Positions 8,982 to 18,128 are shown, counted from the stretch's first letter. The stretch is 64,000 nt of DNA from Prochlorococcus marinus (GCF_001180245.1 NZ_CVSV01000061.1:1-64000); one strand, 5' to 3'. Notes: generated from the letters alone by a model not told the origin. Made by a program: numbers and translations.

Positions 8982-10010
8982 ATGTTGATAGAACCTCCTA
9001 AAAACTCGAGAGAAAAAACTAAAAATCTCTTATTAACTCTACAAGACAAAATTTGTTCAGGACTTGAAAATGTAGATTGTAAAGGGAAATTTACAGAGGA
9101 ATCCTGGATAAGAAACGAAGGTGGCGGTGGTAGATCAAGAGTATTGAAAAATGGTTCTATTTTTGAGCAAGCAGGCGTTAATTTTTCGGAAGTACAGGGA
9201 AAGGAATTACCTCAATCTATAATCTCTCAAAGGCCCGAAGCAAAAGGTCATGAATGGTTTGCTACGGGAACCTCTATGGTTTTGCATCCTAAGAATCCCT
9301 ATATTCCTACAGTTCACCTGAATTATCGATATTTCGAAGCTGGTCCTGTTTGGTGGTTTGGAGGAGGTGCAGATTTAACCCCTTTTTATCCTTATCTTTC
9401 TGATGTAAGGAATTTTCATAATGAACATAAAAAAGCTTGTGAGAAAGTTGATCAAGATTTGCATAAAGTTTTCAAACCATGGTGTGATGAATATTTCTTC
9501 TTGAAGCATAGAAATGAATCTAGAGGAATAGGAGGTATTTTTTATGATTATCAAGATGGTTCAGGCAATATTTATAGAGGAAATAATCAAAATGGAGAAG
9601 CATCAAAAGCTTCACAAAATATTGGCAGATCTAATTTAAATTGGGATGATTTATTTTCTTTAGCGGAAAACTGTGGACAGGCATTCCTCCCTTCATATTT
9701 GCCCATTATTGAAAAAAGAGCTTCTCAAGCATATTCATCGAATGAAAGAGAATTCCAGCTATATCGAAGAGGTAGATATGTCGAATTTAATTTAGTTTGG
9801 GATAGAGGGACAATTTTCGGACTACAAACAAATGGCAGAACTGAATCTATATTAATGTCCTTACCGCCTTTAGCTAGATGGGAATATGGATATAAAGCTA
9901 GAAAAAATTCTCGAGAGGAATTTCTTACATCAATTTTTACAAAACCCCAAGATTGGTTAAACGATAAAGAGTTAGAGAAATTCTGTATAGAAAATAATAT
10001 TTTTGATTAA
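8982..10010 (+). CDS. hemF: Coproporphyrinogen III oxidase, oxygen-dependent
   Basis: HemF oxidatively decarboxylates coproporphyrinogen III to protoporphyrinogen IX, a step shared by heme and chlorophyll synthesis. The 342-residue protein has the family signatures [46 protein letters not shown] and the C-terminal [17 protein letters not shown]. Length and start fit cytoplasmic cyanobacterial HemF. It is transcribed away from mrp, and its convergent neighbour downstream starts its stop codon only 28 bases later. No separate regulatory site is recognisable in the 159-base upstream spacer. Confidence 0.97.
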   Translation: MLIEPPKNSREKTKNLLLTLQDKICSGLENVDCKGKFTEESWIRNEGGGGRSRVLKNGSIFEQAGVNFSEVQGKELPQSIISQRPEAKGHEWFATGTSMVLHPKNPYIPTVHLNYRYFEAGPVWWFGGGADLTPFYPYLSDVRNFHNEHKKACEKVDQDLHKVFKPWCDEYFFLKHRNESRGIGGIFYDYQDGSGNIYRGNNQNGEASKASQNIGRSNLNWDDLFSLAENCGQAFLPSYLPIIEKRASQAYSSNEREFQLYRRGRYVEFNLVWDRGTIFGLQTNGRTESILMSLPPLARWEYGYKARKNSREEFLTSIFTKPQDWLNDKELEKFCIENNIFD

Positions 10011-10038
10011 AAATTATCGAATAAACTTTTAAAGTATC

Positions 10039-10596
10039 TTAAATAGGTGTTTTAAATAAAGAACCGTCACTTTTTAATTGAAGTTTTTCTCCGAGTTCAT
10101 TTTCTAAAGAGATTAATTCATCCCTATGAGCTCTAAGTCTCATAAAAGTTGAATCATTTTCATTTTTATTGATCAACCTTAATTCAAATTTCTCCTCTCT
10201 TGCTGATTTTTTTAAATAAACAATCCCAGACAAAGGTCCACCAATTAATCCCAAAAGAATAGGCCACCAACCTAATTCAGGATATATTTGAATAATTACT
10301 AATCCCAAAGCACATGAACCAAAACCGCCAAGAAAACCTAAAAAAATTGCTAAGAATTTACTAGAAACAACTTGGCCCTTGAATATTAAAATTCTTTGTT
10401 CAAAATCTCCTCCTGTTTGCTTCCATCCCCTCAAATTAAGCCATTCACATAAACCATTTAAAACCTTAATTGGCTGCTGAGAAGATGAAATCTCAACGAT
10501 GGTTGTTCTATCTTTACTGGAAGCCCTAAGGAAAAAAAATAATCCTATGGCCAAGAGAATTGTCAGCAATAATGTTGAATTTAAGGAATATGACAT
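10039..10596 (-). CDS. Membrane protein, probable cofactor assembly of complex C subunit B (CCB) homologue
   Basis: The 185-residue protein has an N-terminal membrane segment (about residues 7-23), then a soluble stretch with GWKQTGGDFEQRILIFKGQV, then two hydrophobic segments (about residues 82-105 and 110-128) separated by GWWPILLG. This arrangement resembles the cyanobacterial and plastid CCB proteins (DUF3529-like), which help attach heme c' to cytochrome b6 on the stromal side of the thylakoid. The assignment rests on my memory of the family pattern, not on a diagnostic catalytic motif. A 7-base inverted repeat (10613-10619 with 10634-10640) sits just upstream of the start. Confidence 0.55.
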   Translation of the reverse strand: MSYSLNSTLLLTILLAIGLFFFLRASSKDRTTIVEISSSQQPIKVLNGLCEWLNLRGWKQTGGDFEQRILIFKGQVVSSKFLAIFLGFLGGFGSCALGLVIIQIYPELGWWPILLGLIGGPLSGIVYLKKSAREEKFELRLINKNENDSTFMRLRAHRDELISLENELGEKLQLKSDGSLFKTPI

Positions 10597-10760
10597 TAAA
10601 TAATTTTTTCTAGTAACTTGAGAATAAAAATTAAAGTTACATCATATTATAATTTTTTAGAATTATTCTGTAAAATATATTTATTAGATAAAAATCCTTA
10701 ATTAAATAAAATCTTAAGTAATATTCTAAACCTTAAATGTCTTTAAATACTTAATTAAAC

Positions 10761-11396
10761 ATGACTATAGAAAATAAAAAGATTGATCTTCTTTATAACG
10801 ATTTAACAGTAGATTTATACAATCTTTATAAAAAATCATCCTACCTAGCTATTGACACTGAAGCAATGGGTTTAATTCATGGGAGAGATAGACTCTGTTT
10901 AGTACAAATATGCAATGAATTTAAAAGAACATCGTGTATAAAAATCGAACTTAATACATCTTCTGCACCTCATTTAAAAAAACTTCTTGAAGATGAAAAA
11001 ATTACTAAAATATTTCACTACGCAAGATTTGATGTAGCAGCTCTAAAATGCAATCTTGAAATTAATACAAAAAATATTTTTTGTACAAAAATTGCTAGTA
11101 AGTTGGCAAGAACTTATACAAATAAACACGGTTTAAAGGATTTAATTTATGAATTGTTAGGTGTAGAACTGGACAAAAGCTCGCAAAGTAGTGATTGGGG
11201 TAGCTACGAAGATTTAACAAAAAATCAATTAGATTATGCAGCAAATGATGTTAGATATTTAATTGAAGCTATGCATAAATTAAAAGTTATCTTAGAAAGA
11301 GAAAATAGATATGAATTAGCTCAAAAATGTTTCAAAACAGTTTCTGTACATGCTGATTTAGACATACTAAAATTCTCAAATATATTTGAACATTAA
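10761..11396 (+). CDS. RNase D-like 3'-5' exonuclease (DEDDy)
   Basis: The 211-residue protein consists of a single DEDD exonuclease domain. Visible catalytic motifs are IDTEAMGL (Exo I, residues about 28-36), HYARFDVAAL (Exo II, near residue 88) and YAANDVRYL (Exo III, near residue 158, with the tyrosine of the DEDDy subgroup). It lacks the HRDC domains of enterobacterial RNase D, which is normal for cyanobacterial homologues. A role in tRNA or small RNA 3' trimming is likely but not shown by the sequence. The 164-base upstream spacer is AT-rich and without clear signals. The gene converges on a small hypothetical gene whose stop is three bases away. Confidence 0.88.
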   Translation: MTIENKKIDLLYNDLTVDLYNLYKKSSYLAIDTEAMGLIHGRDRLCLVQICNEFKRTSCIKIELNTSSAPHLKKLLEDEKITKIFHYARFDVAALKCNLEINTKNIFCTKIASKLARTYTNKHGLKDLIYELLGVELDKSSQSSDWGSYEDLTKNQLDYAANDVRYLIEAMHKLKVILERENRYELAQKCFKTVSVHADLDILKFSNIFEH

Positions 11397-11399
11397 GAA

Positions 11400-11666
11400 T
11401 CAATCTTCAGTTAAAAAATTATCTTCACCATCAAGAGTTTCCATAAGCTTATCAAGTATTCTTGAAGAACTTAATTTATCTCCATCATTTTTTTCACAAA
11501 TTTTTAAAACATTTTGAGCAACTTGTATTTTTTCTTGTATAGTTTTCGAGCCTTCTTTTGCAATTTGAATTTCTACTTTCTTTTTAGCAGAAGATAAGCT
11601 TATACTCATAAGTTTTGCAATCTCTGCACAAATTTTTAGATATCGCCGATCATTTATTGGATACAT
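11400..11666 (-). CDS. Conserved hypothetical protein, 88 residues
   Basis: I do not recognise a characterised family. The protein is small, mostly helical by composition, with alternating lysine and hydrophobic residues, and ends in an acidic tail (DGEDNFLTED). It has no membrane segment, signal peptide or metal-binding cluster beyond two scattered cysteines. Its size, ordinary codon use and placement between an RNase D-like gene and an LpxB-related gene suggest a real cyanobacterial gene. A nucleic-acid or protein-binding role is possible but unsupported. Confidence 0.65.
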   Translation of the reverse strand: MYPINDRRYLKICAEIAKLMSISLSSAKKKVEIQIAKEGSKTIQEKIQVAQNVLKICEKNDGDKLSSSRILDKLMETLDGEDNFLTED

Positions 11667-11701
11667 AAAAGAATTAATAATTAATAAGCTAGTGCCATTT
11701 A

Positions 11702-12931
11702 CTAAGATAACAAATGAAGGTTTATGGCATCTACGATTTTCTTACTTGCTCCGGATTCTCCCATTCTTTTTTTTCCAATTTTTGCTTGTTCTAACCTATC
11801 AACTTTTTCTTTCAAAAGTAAACTTAAACGTTTTAAAAGAATTTTTTTGTTCTTGCAAACTAAAACACTACCTCCCAATAATCTTGATTGCCTTTTTGCA
11901 AATGATTTTGTAAATTGTGGTCCATTTCCCGGTAGAGAAAGAGATGGAATTCCAAGGCCAGCAATTTGCTCTGTAGCAGTTCCTGCATTAGACAAACCAA
12001 CTTCTGCCATATTGGCCCATGAATTGAATTTACCTTTTCCAATCACTACATATTGATCCTTCTTTTTCCATACTGAATCTTCATCAATAAGAAATTTAAC
12101 TTTACTCTGTCTTATAAAACCATATTTATTTAAATAATTTTGAATTTGAATCACATTCGCATTAATGCTCAAAGGCAAAAGTATTAATAAATCCTTTGAC
12201 AAATCAAAATCTTGCAAACAATTTAGAAAATTATCAAGATTTTTAAGAGCTTCAGGGTATCTACTTCCAACTAATAAAATAATCCTTTTAAAAGAAATAA
12301 TATTTGATATCTTATCGTTTGTTACATTGACAAAATCCATCATTGGATTACCAAAGTATTTTGCATCAATAGTTTTTTTATACAAATTATTAGCTGTAAT
12401 TTTATCTCTCATAATTAAATTTTTACATCTTGGAGATTTCATTAAAAACATTTCCCATGGATCCCATTCAGAACCTTTCAACTTATGATAAAAATCGCTT
12501 AAATCCCATCCTGGCCCACTACTCCAAGTATGATCACTTTTGGGGGTTCCAATGAAACTAAAGTCGCATTCTGAACTCCAAGCGTAGAGTAATGGCAAGA
12601 AATCGCCTACTGCGATAATTTTGCAGTTATGTTTTGACTTCTGTTTTACAATTAGAAAATTTCTTAAATTATCGATTAAAAATCCCGCAAACAAATCAAG
12701 CACAAATCCCTTCAGACTTTGATTGCTAAAACCTCCACTAGGCAGCTCTTTTAAATATCCTACTTTACTAAAATTCTTTGATTTTATGGAATTAAATACA
12801 TCTCCATTTCCTACTAAGGGCAAAACTTCAATATTTTTATTTTTTATTTTTTTTAGTAATCTTTTTATTATCTCCGATGCGATTACATCTTCTCCATGAC
12901 CATTGCATATAAATAATAGAGAATGAGACAC
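11702..12931 (-). CDS. Lipid-A-disaccharide synthase-related glycosyltransferase-like protein
   Basis: The reading frame stays open to 13120, but its upstream part runs antisense through tRNA-Cys and yields the well-known spurious peptide containing AAPRFELGIKDLQSS. The true start must lie downstream of 12974. No ATG is available there, and the best choice is the GTG at 12929-12931, giving 409 residues beginning VSHSLLFICNGHGED. Motifs are NGHGEDVIASEI at the N-terminus and GLSNAGTATEQIAGLGIPSL near the C-terminus, a GT-B-like sugar-nucleotide site. The family is related to LpxB but is usually annotated as lipid-A-disaccharide synthase-like with unknown substrate. A role in cell-envelope glycolipid synthesis is inferred. 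Confidence 0.75.
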   Translation of the reverse strand: MSHSLLFICNGHGEDVIASEIIKRLLKKIKNKNIEVLPLVGNGDVFNSIKSKNFSKVGYLKELPSGGFSNQSLKGFVLDLFAGFLIDNLRNFLIVKQKSKHNCKIIAVGDFLPLLYAWSSECDFSFIGTPKSDHTWSSGPGWDLSDFYHKLKGSEWDPWEMFLMKSPRCKNLIMRDKITANNLYKKTIDAKYFGNPMMDFVNVTNDKISNIISFKRIILLVGSRYPEALKNLDNFLNCLQDFDLSKDLLILLPLSINANVIQIQNYLNKYGFIRQSKVKFLIDEDSVWKKKDQYVVIGKGKFNSWANMAEVGLSNAGTATEQIAGLGIPSLSLPGNGPQFTKSFAKRQSRLLGGSVLVCKNKKILLKRLSLLLKEKVDRLEQAKIGKKRMGESGASKKIVDAINLHLLS

Positions 12932-12973
12932 CTTACTGTTAAGATCATAAAAAGACTCAATCGAATCTTTTTC

Positions 12974-13044
12974 GGCGGCATGGCCAAGTGGTAAGGCAGA
13001 GGATTGCAAATCCTTTATCCCCAGTTCGAATCTGGGTGCCGCCT
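12974..13044 (+). tRNA. tRNA-Cys (GCA)
   Basis: The 71-nucleotide sequence folds into a cloverleaf. The acceptor stem GGCGGCA pairs with TGCCGCC (7 bp), the anticodon loop TTGCAAA carries GCA, and the T arm is CCCAG-TTCGAAT-CTGGG. The discriminator base is T, a known tRNA-Cys identity element. CCA is not encoded. It lies in a roughly 320-base interval between two minus-strand genes and is itself on the plus strand. Confidence 0.96.
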
Positions 13045-13252
13045 TATTTAATTTTTTTACGCATTTAATTATAAAATTTTCTAAGAACTTCAATTTCAAA
13101 TAAAGGGTATAAACTTTCAATTACTTATTGATATACAGAAAAATAATCTTTTCTTTATTTTTTTAATAATACCTGATATTTATTAATAAATAAAATTTAG
13201 TTAATTTATTAATTATTTTCATCAGATTATTTATATAAGAATTTGATTTATT
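13045..13252. other. AT-rich spacer downstream of tRNA-Cys
   Basis: This stretch is almost pure A and T, with short palindromes such as the 14-base one at 13178-13191. I see no gene, promoter that stands out, or GC-containing hairpin with a T tract. It may contain the 3' ends of the tRNA transcript and of the small gene at 13253. Confidence 0.5.
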
Positions 13253-13420
13253 CTAGTAATCATTATCTGCTACACACATTCCTAAACATCTAATACCATT
13301 TGATGCAGTCCTTTTGCAGTGATTACATAAAATGGGATCTTTCTCTGAAGTAAGGTTAATTTTTGAATTATTTTGGCCTTTAATACTTATTAACTCTTGT
13401 GTTGAATCAAATAGAGCCAT
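13253..13420 (-). CDS. Small four-cysteine protein, 55 residues, possible zinc-binding
   Basis: Beginning at the ATG at 13418-13420 the product reads MALFDSTQEL and ends ADNDY. The C-terminal half holds LCNHCKRTASNGIRCLGMC, that is Cys-x2-Cys followed by Cys-x3-Cys, a spacing compatible with a small zinc knuckle. A longer in-frame start at 13465 would add an implausible hydrophobic leader antisense-like in composition, so I prefer the shorter form. Its start lies inside the last codons of the upstream 214-residue gene (14-base overlap), which implies translational coupling. Function unknown; the compact cysteine block and coupling argue that it is real. Confidence 0.62.
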   Translation of the reverse strand: MALFDSTQELISIKGQNNSKINLTSEKDPILCNHCKRTASNGIRCLGMCVADNDY

Positions 13421-14051
13421 TCTTGGAATCATCACTTGAATCGATACTAACAACAAGTGAAGCATTAGTGTTAGAAGAAGGGATATCCATAATTTTTACA
13501 GTTTCTTTAGGCTCTTCAATAACTTGATTTTCTTCAGCACTTTCATCAACTGCACAAGCTTCAAGAGCCTCTCTAAGTAGTGAATCAAAAGTTGCTCCAG
13601 GCAATCTATGTCTTGCAACCTCTAGAAAAGTTCTAGGTAACGATTCAGATGCAGCATCTCGTAAAGCAGGATTATTCTTTCTATGTTCTTGTTCTTCTTC
13701 TATTGATTTAATAAACCTAAGTGTGACATCTCTTTTGGTAGAAGCTTTTATCAGCGTATCGTTTTCCGGATTACTAACATTAGGCTCATTTTCAAGATCA
13801 ATAAGTCTTTTTTCCAAACTATTTAAAACTTCATTAGCTTCTTTACTAATATGCGCTAATTGACCATCGGACAAATTAGGTAAATCAGCGACAAAAACTT
13901 TCCCATGATCTCTTAGTGTCAAGAAAGTTGGCCTTGGGCCTTGAGCCTGTCTGCCACTTGATTCGGAATTATTACCTATTGGTCTTTTTGGAGGTGTAGG
14001 ACCAGCTGAACTACGTCTACGTGTAATTCTTTGATTATTTGCAAAGGGCAT
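13407..14051 (-). CDS. Conserved hypothetical protein, 214 residues, basic N-terminus and acidic C-terminus
   Basis: I do not recognise a named domain. The first 45 residues are basic, rich in arginine, proline and serine and probably disordered. The middle (FLTLRDHGKVFVADLPNLSDGQLAHISKEANEVLNSL, read in parts) looks like a folded region followed by a coiled-coil-like helix with many charged residues. The C-terminus after residue 175 is acidic and serine-rich. No signal peptide or membrane segment is visible. It precedes the four-cysteine small protein with a 14-base overlap. It looks like a gene restricted to marine picocyanobacteria, but I cannot verify distribution. Confidence 0.68.
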   Translation of the reverse strand: MPFANNQRITRRRSSAGPTPPKRPIGNNSESSGRQAQGPRPTFLTLRDHGKVFVADLPNLSDGQLAHISKEANEVLNSLEKRLIDLENEPNVSNPENDTLIKASTKRDVTLRFIKSIEEEQEHRKNNPALRDAASESLPRTFLEVARHRLPGATFDSLLREALEACAVDESAEENQVIEEPKETVKIMDIPSSNTNASLVVSIDSSDDSKNGSI

Positions 14052-14159
14052 TGAATAAAGGTTAAATCTTAATACTTAAACTTCCGATATAATTCGGCGG
14101 TAATTTTATTATATTACACCTAACTTTTTCATTTGGGTATAAAAAACAATTTTTTAAAA

Positions 14160-14197
14160 CTCATTTAAAAAAGATAAAAAATCTTAAATTAAGATTT
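14160..14197 (-). terminator. Putative rho-independent terminator of purM
   Basis: On the minus strand a 9-base inverted repeat, AAATCTTAA and TTAAGATTT with one base between, spans the purM stop codon (14179-14197) and is followed by a T-rich tract to about 14166. The stem is entirely A/T apart from two pairs, so it is weak, but the position and T tract fit a terminator. Confidence 0.45.
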
Positions 14198-15227
14198 CTG
14201 GTAAAAATTTACTAATTGTTGAATCATTTTTTCGAACTATCTTTCCAATTTCCCAACTATCTATATCATGATCTTTACAGATACTTAATATCGCTTCCTT
14301 AAATTGTTTATCAATAATTAAACAAAATCCCACTCCAAGATTGAAAGTATTCCAAAAATCTTTTTCAGGAATAGATCCTTTCTCTTTAAGGAATTTAAAT
14401 AAAGTAGGTATTTGCCATGAACTGGTATTGATATAAGGAATAAAATCAGAAGGAATACATCTTGGTAAATTTTCTGGAATTCCTCCTCCAGTTATATGAG
14501 ACATTGCTTTAATTTCTATATCTTCAGATAAAATTTGGTTAATCACATTATTGTAAATTTTTGTAGGTTTCAATAACTCATCATAAAAATTTAAGTGAGA
14601 AACTTTTTCAAATTCTTTATCTATTTGATTATTGTTTTGAATAATTTTTCTTACTAAACTAAAGCCGTTACTATGAACTCCATTACTTTTTAAAGCAATT
14701 ATTAAGTCATTTTCAGAGACTTTTTTACCATTAATAACCTTATCTTCATCAACTATTCCAACGCAAAATCCTGCGAGATCATACTTATTTTTTGAATAAA
14801 ATCCAGGCATTTCAGCAGTTTCTCCGCCGAGTAATGAACAGTTATTTTCTCCGCATCCATGTGAAATTCCCTGAACAACCCTCAATAATTGTTTCTTATC
14901 AAGCTTACCGGTAGCAATATAATCTAGAAAAAATAAAGGTTTTGCACCACTAGTAATGATATCGTTCATGCACATAGCAACTAAATCAATACCAACCTCA
15001 AAGTGAAAGTTTTTACTTTGGGCTAATTCTAATTTTGTTCCAACACCATCAGTCCCTGAAACAAGAACTGGTTTTTTAAAACTATCGATAGGAATTCTAA
15101 ACAAACCTCCGAACCCGCCAATACCCTCAATCACATTGGATGTATGAGTTCCTTCAACTGCCTGTTTAATTTCGGAAACAAATTCTCGTCCAGCTTCTAT
15201 ATCAACACCTGATGTTTTGTAATCCAT
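14184..15227 (-). CDS. purM: Phosphoribosylformylglycinamidine cyclo-ligase (AIR synthetase)
   Basis: PurM closes the imidazole ring in de novo purine synthesis, converting FGAM to AIR with ATP. The 347-residue protein is full length and shows the family motifs SGTDGVGTKLELA (near residue 58), GAKPLFFLDYIATG, GGETAEMPGFY (near residue 140), and HITGGGIPENLPR near residue 245. It stands alone on the minus strand with panC-cmk divergent 98 bases upstream. A palindrome at its stop codon may terminate transcription. Confidence 0.97.
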   Translation of the reverse strand: MDYKTSGVDIEAGREFVSEIKQAVEGTHTSNVIEGIGGFGGLFRIPIDSFKKPVLVSGTDGVGTKLELAQSKNFHFEVGIDLVAMCMNDIITSGAKPLFFLDYIATGKLDKKQLLRVVQGISHGCGENNCSLLGGETAEMPGFYSKNKYDLAGFCVGIVDEDKVINGKKVSENDLIIALKSNGVHSNGFSLVRKIIQNNNQIDKEFEKVSHLNFYDELLKPTKIYNNVINQILSEDIEIKAMSHITGGGIPENLPRCIPSDFIPYINTSSWQIPTLFKFLKEKGSIPEKDFWNTFNLGVGFCLIIDKQFKEAILSICKDHDIDSWEIGKIVRKNDSTISKFLPEILI

Positions 15228-15325
15228 GAAATAAAAATGATAGACTTTCCCTATATAGATATTCCTCCTAAGATTGTTTTTGTCCAGTAATTATTTATCA
15301 AATAGATTTATTTTTTAAAAACAAA

Positions 15326-16858
15326 GTGAAGAAAGTAATCATAAGGAAAACTGAAGAAATAGAAAATTGGAGGAGAAAAATAAATAGTGAAATTAACTTC
15401 ATTCCAACAATGGGTAATCTTCATGATGGTCATATTAAACTTATATCAACAGCAAAAAATGACAATTCTAATGTTAATTTAGTAAGTATTTTTATTAATC
15501 CACTTCAATTTGATAACAAGTTAGATTTAGAGAATTACCCTAAAACAATTGATAATGATATCAAAATCTCCTTTGCAAATGGCGCAGATGCTATCTTCAT
15601 CCCAAGTAATGAAGATATATATCCACCGAATAATAAAAATATTAAATTCCTAAAAGCTCCAAAAGAATTATCTTCTGCATTATGTGGATTAAATCGAATT
15701 GGACATTTTGATGGCGTTTGCACAGTAGTTTATAGATTACTTAATCTCATCAAGCCAAAAAATCTTTACTTAGGAGAAAAAGATTGGCAACAACTTTTAA
15801 TTTTAAAAAATCTTGTCCTTAGAAAGAAATTAAATGTTGCTATTAAATCCATTCCTACACAAAGAGATTTTGATGGAATTCCTTTAAGTTCACGTAATGT
15901 ACATTTATCAAAAAACGAAAGAAAATTGATTAGGTTTTTTTCAAGAGAGTTATTAGAAGCAAAAAAAAATTTTCAACAAGAGAAAAAGATCAATTTAAAC
16001 CAAATTATTAAGAAGCTATCAGCAAAAAAAATTTTGATTGAATATTTAGAACATTTACACCCTCATACACTCCAAAAAGCAAGACTTGAAGATAATATTT
16101 CGTTATTGGCTGGTGCGATAAGATGTGGAGAGACAAGATTAATTGATCACGTTTTTCTAATGAAAAGAAGGCCGATTATTGCAATTGATGGTCCTGCAGG
16201 TTCAGGTAAAAGTACTGTAACAAAGTTAATAGCGAAGAAACTTAAACTTTTATATTTAGATACTGGCGCAATGTATAGGGCATTGAGTTGGCTTATGATA
16301 AAAGAAAATATTGATTATAAAAAAGAAAAAAATTTACAGAATATTCTTAAAGGTATATCTATCGTTTTCAAGTCAAATACAAATTCACTTCAGGATGTTT
16401 ATGTTAATAACTTCTGTGTTACAGAAGAAATTAGGTCGCAAAAGATAAGTTCCATAGTTTCTAAAATTTCCTCAATAAAAGAAGTAAGAGAATTCTTAGT
16501 AGAAGAACAAAGAAAAATTGGAGAATCAGGCGGACTTGTAGCTGAGGGAAGAGATATAGGAACTACTGTTTTTCCTAATGCAGAACTTAAAATATTTTTA
16601 ACTGCTAGCATTGATGAAAGAGCAAAAAGAAGAAAATCTGATAAAAATAGTAAAGACTCACAAGAAATAGACCTTCATACATTAAAAGAACTTATAAAGA
16701 AACGAGATTTTGAAGATTCAAATAGGGAAATTTCGCCTCTAATTAAGGCGAGTGATGCAATAGAAATTATTACGGACGGATATACAATTAATGAGGTAGT
16801 GGATAAAATTATTGACCTTTACAATGACAAGATTCCTAAAGAAACTGAGATCAAATAA
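15326..16858 (+). CDS. panC/cmk: Bifunctional pantoate-beta-alanine ligase / cytidylate kinase
   Basis: This 510-residue fusion joins two unrelated enzymes. Residues 1 to about 278 are PanC, which makes pantothenate from pantoate and beta-alanine, with IPTMGNLHDGH, FINPLQFD and LGEKDWQQL motifs. Residues from about 282 are CMP kinase, with the P-loop AIDGPAGSGKST, DTGAMYRALSW, and GLVAEGRDIGTTVFPNA. The start codon is GTG at 15326. The fusion is characteristic of cyanobacteria and no frameshift separates the parts. It is divergent from purM and convergent with the phosphatase gene, whose stop lies two bases beyond. Confidence 0.96.
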   Translation: MKKVIIRKTEEIENWRRKINSEINFIPTMGNLHDGHIKLISTAKNDNSNVNLVSIFINPLQFDNKLDLENYPKTIDNDIKISFANGADAIFIPSNEDIYPPNNKNIKFLKAPKELSSALCGLNRIGHFDGVCTVVYRLLNLIKPKNLYLGEKDWQQLLILKNLVLRKKLNVAIKSIPTQRDFDGIPLSSRNVHLSKNERKLIRFFSRELLEAKKNFQQEKKINLNQIIKKLSAKKILIEYLEHLHPHTLQKARLEDNISLLAGAIRCGETRLIDHVFLMKRRPIIAIDGPAGSGKSTVTKLIAKKLKLLYLDTGAMYRALSWLMIKENIDYKKEKNLQNILKGISIVFKSNTNSLQDVYVNNFCVTEEIRSQKISSIVSKISSIKEVREFLVEEQRKIGESGGLVAEGRDIGTTVFPNAELKIFLTASIDERAKRRKSDKNSKDSQEIDLHTLKELIKKRDFEDSNREISPLIKASDAIEIITDGYTINEVVDKIIDLYNDKIPKETEIK

Positions 16859-16860
16859 AT

Positions 16861-17334
16861 TCAAGAAATACTTTCCAAAAAACCGTTTACAGAGTCTTCT
16901 AAAATATCAAGGACATAATCGAAGCCCGCATCACCTCCAAAATATGGGTCAGGAACTTCTTGCTCATTAAAAACTGATCTAAAATCTTGTATTTTTTTTA
17001 ATGATGCAAAACCAGTTGAACCTGTTCTATGTTTAAGATCTTGAATATTTTTAAAATTTGAATCATCCATCGCAAGAATATAATTAAATTCGTCAAAATC
17101 TTTGCTAGTAATTTGACGAGCCCTGCTTAAGATATTTATATCTCTTCTTTCTGCCGCAATTCTCATCCTAGAGTCAGCTTTTTTTCCAATATGCCAACTC
17201 CCAGTTCCAGCAGAATCAACAATAAAGGCATCGGTTAATCCCTTCTTTTCAAGTAGTCTTATAAAAATAGCTTCTGCTGCAGGAGACCTACAAATATTTC
17301 CCAAACATACAAAAAGAACAGAAATTTTATTCAT
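16861..17334 (-). CDS. Low-molecular-weight protein-tyrosine phosphatase
   Basis: The 157-residue protein has the P-loop CLGNICRSP (residues 10-18; nucleophilic cysteine and phosphate-binding arginine) and the C-terminal general-acid motif DPYFGG near residue 129. This is the complete LMW-PTP fold. In bacteria such enzymes often act with tyrosine kinases on polysaccharide export, but no kinase or exopolysaccharide genes are nearby. It lies 32 bases downstream of pebB on the same strand and may be transcribed with the bilin operon. Confidence 0.93.
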   Translation of the reverse strand: MNKISVLFVCLGNICRSPAAEAIFIRLLEKKGLTDAFIVDSAGTGSWHIGKKADSRMRIAAERRDINILSRARQITSKDFDEFNYILAMDDSNFKNIQDLKHRTGSTGFASLKKIQDFRSVFNEQEVPDPYFGGDAGFDYVLDILEDSVNGFLESIS

Positions 17335-17366
17335 CTGATTTCAAAATCCAGTTAATTATAAGACTT

Positions 17367-18128
17367 TTAAGTAGTAAATAAAACTTCTTCAATTAAAGAT
17401 TCAGTAAATTCTTTACCAAACAAACTCGACAACATTGGTCTTGCTGGATCGTTATCTCTTCTATAATTCAAATAATTATTTTGACCGTTTATTAATTCTT
17501 TTTGCAGTTCAATATTGACTTCTTTGCTTTCGAAAAGAATTTCCAAATACAAATCAAGATATTCCTTAAATGAGGGATAAAGCTGATTAGTAATTAAAAA
17601 ATCACTTCTTTCTTCTTTTGGTAATTTTGACCATATTACTCCTGGAGAAAAAAATCTAGCTACATTCGCAGACATTTTTTCAGCTAATGGGAGTGATGAA
17701 TGACAATGATTTTTGAGTTTTATAAGTTTTTCTAGTAACTCATTATTGTATTGATTTTGTATTTTTAATGAAGGCTGAAAATCTAATACTAATAAATAAC
17801 TATTAGGTAGAGAAACAAAATCTACTCCAAAAAATGGGACGTTATAAATAGTATTAGGAATAATTAAAAAATTTAAAACAGAATAATTTGGACTATTTAT
17901 ACAAACTGCCCTTGCGAATTTAATTCTTTTTTTATGCGTTACACCCCAAGTAAATAGATTCACATTTTTTTTTGATTTTTTTGAACCATAAGTTGAATCC
18001 TTATAAAAATATTCCGAGGGTATTTTTTTTTCTAAACAGTTATATTTACTTAAATTATTAGTTAAATATTTTAAGAAATTTTGCCATCTCCAATCTGGCC
18101 TATAAAAAATAGTATCTTGTATTAACAT
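17367..18128 (-). CDS. pebB: Phycoerythrobilin:ferredoxin oxidoreductase (PebB)
   Basis: PebB reduces 15,16-dihydrobiliverdin to phycoerythrobilin using ferredoxin. The 253-residue protein belongs to the ferredoxin-dependent bilin reductases and contains the central core [24 protein letters not shown] and the C-terminal [16 protein letters not shown]. Its start codon follows the pebA stop with no spacing, so the two are presumably co-translated, which fits the known metabolite channelling between PebA and PebB. The order ho1-pebA-pebB supports this assignment over other bilin reductases. Confidence 0.93.
   Translation of the reverse strand: MLIQDTIFYRPDWRWQNFLKYLTNNLSKYNCLEKKIPSEYFYKDSTYGSKKSKKNVNLFTWGVTHKKRIKFARAVCINSPNYSVLNFLIIPNTIYNVPFFGVDFVSLPNSYLLVLDFQPSLKIQNQYNNELLEKLIKLKNHCHSSLPLAEKMSANVARFFSPGVIWSKLPKEERSDFLITNQLYPSFKEYLDLYLEILFESKEVNIELQKELINGQNNYLNYRRDNDPARPMLSSLFGKEFTESLIEEVLFTT

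Noticed and set aside
11724..12056. 110-codon open frame antisense to the LpxB-related gene
   Set aside because: The opposite strand has clear protein motifs and this frame has no recognisable domain or start context.
13178..13191. 14-base palindrome ATTTATTAATAAAT after tRNA-Cys
   Set aside because: Pure A/T palindromes arise readily by chance here, and no T tract or conserved position supports function.
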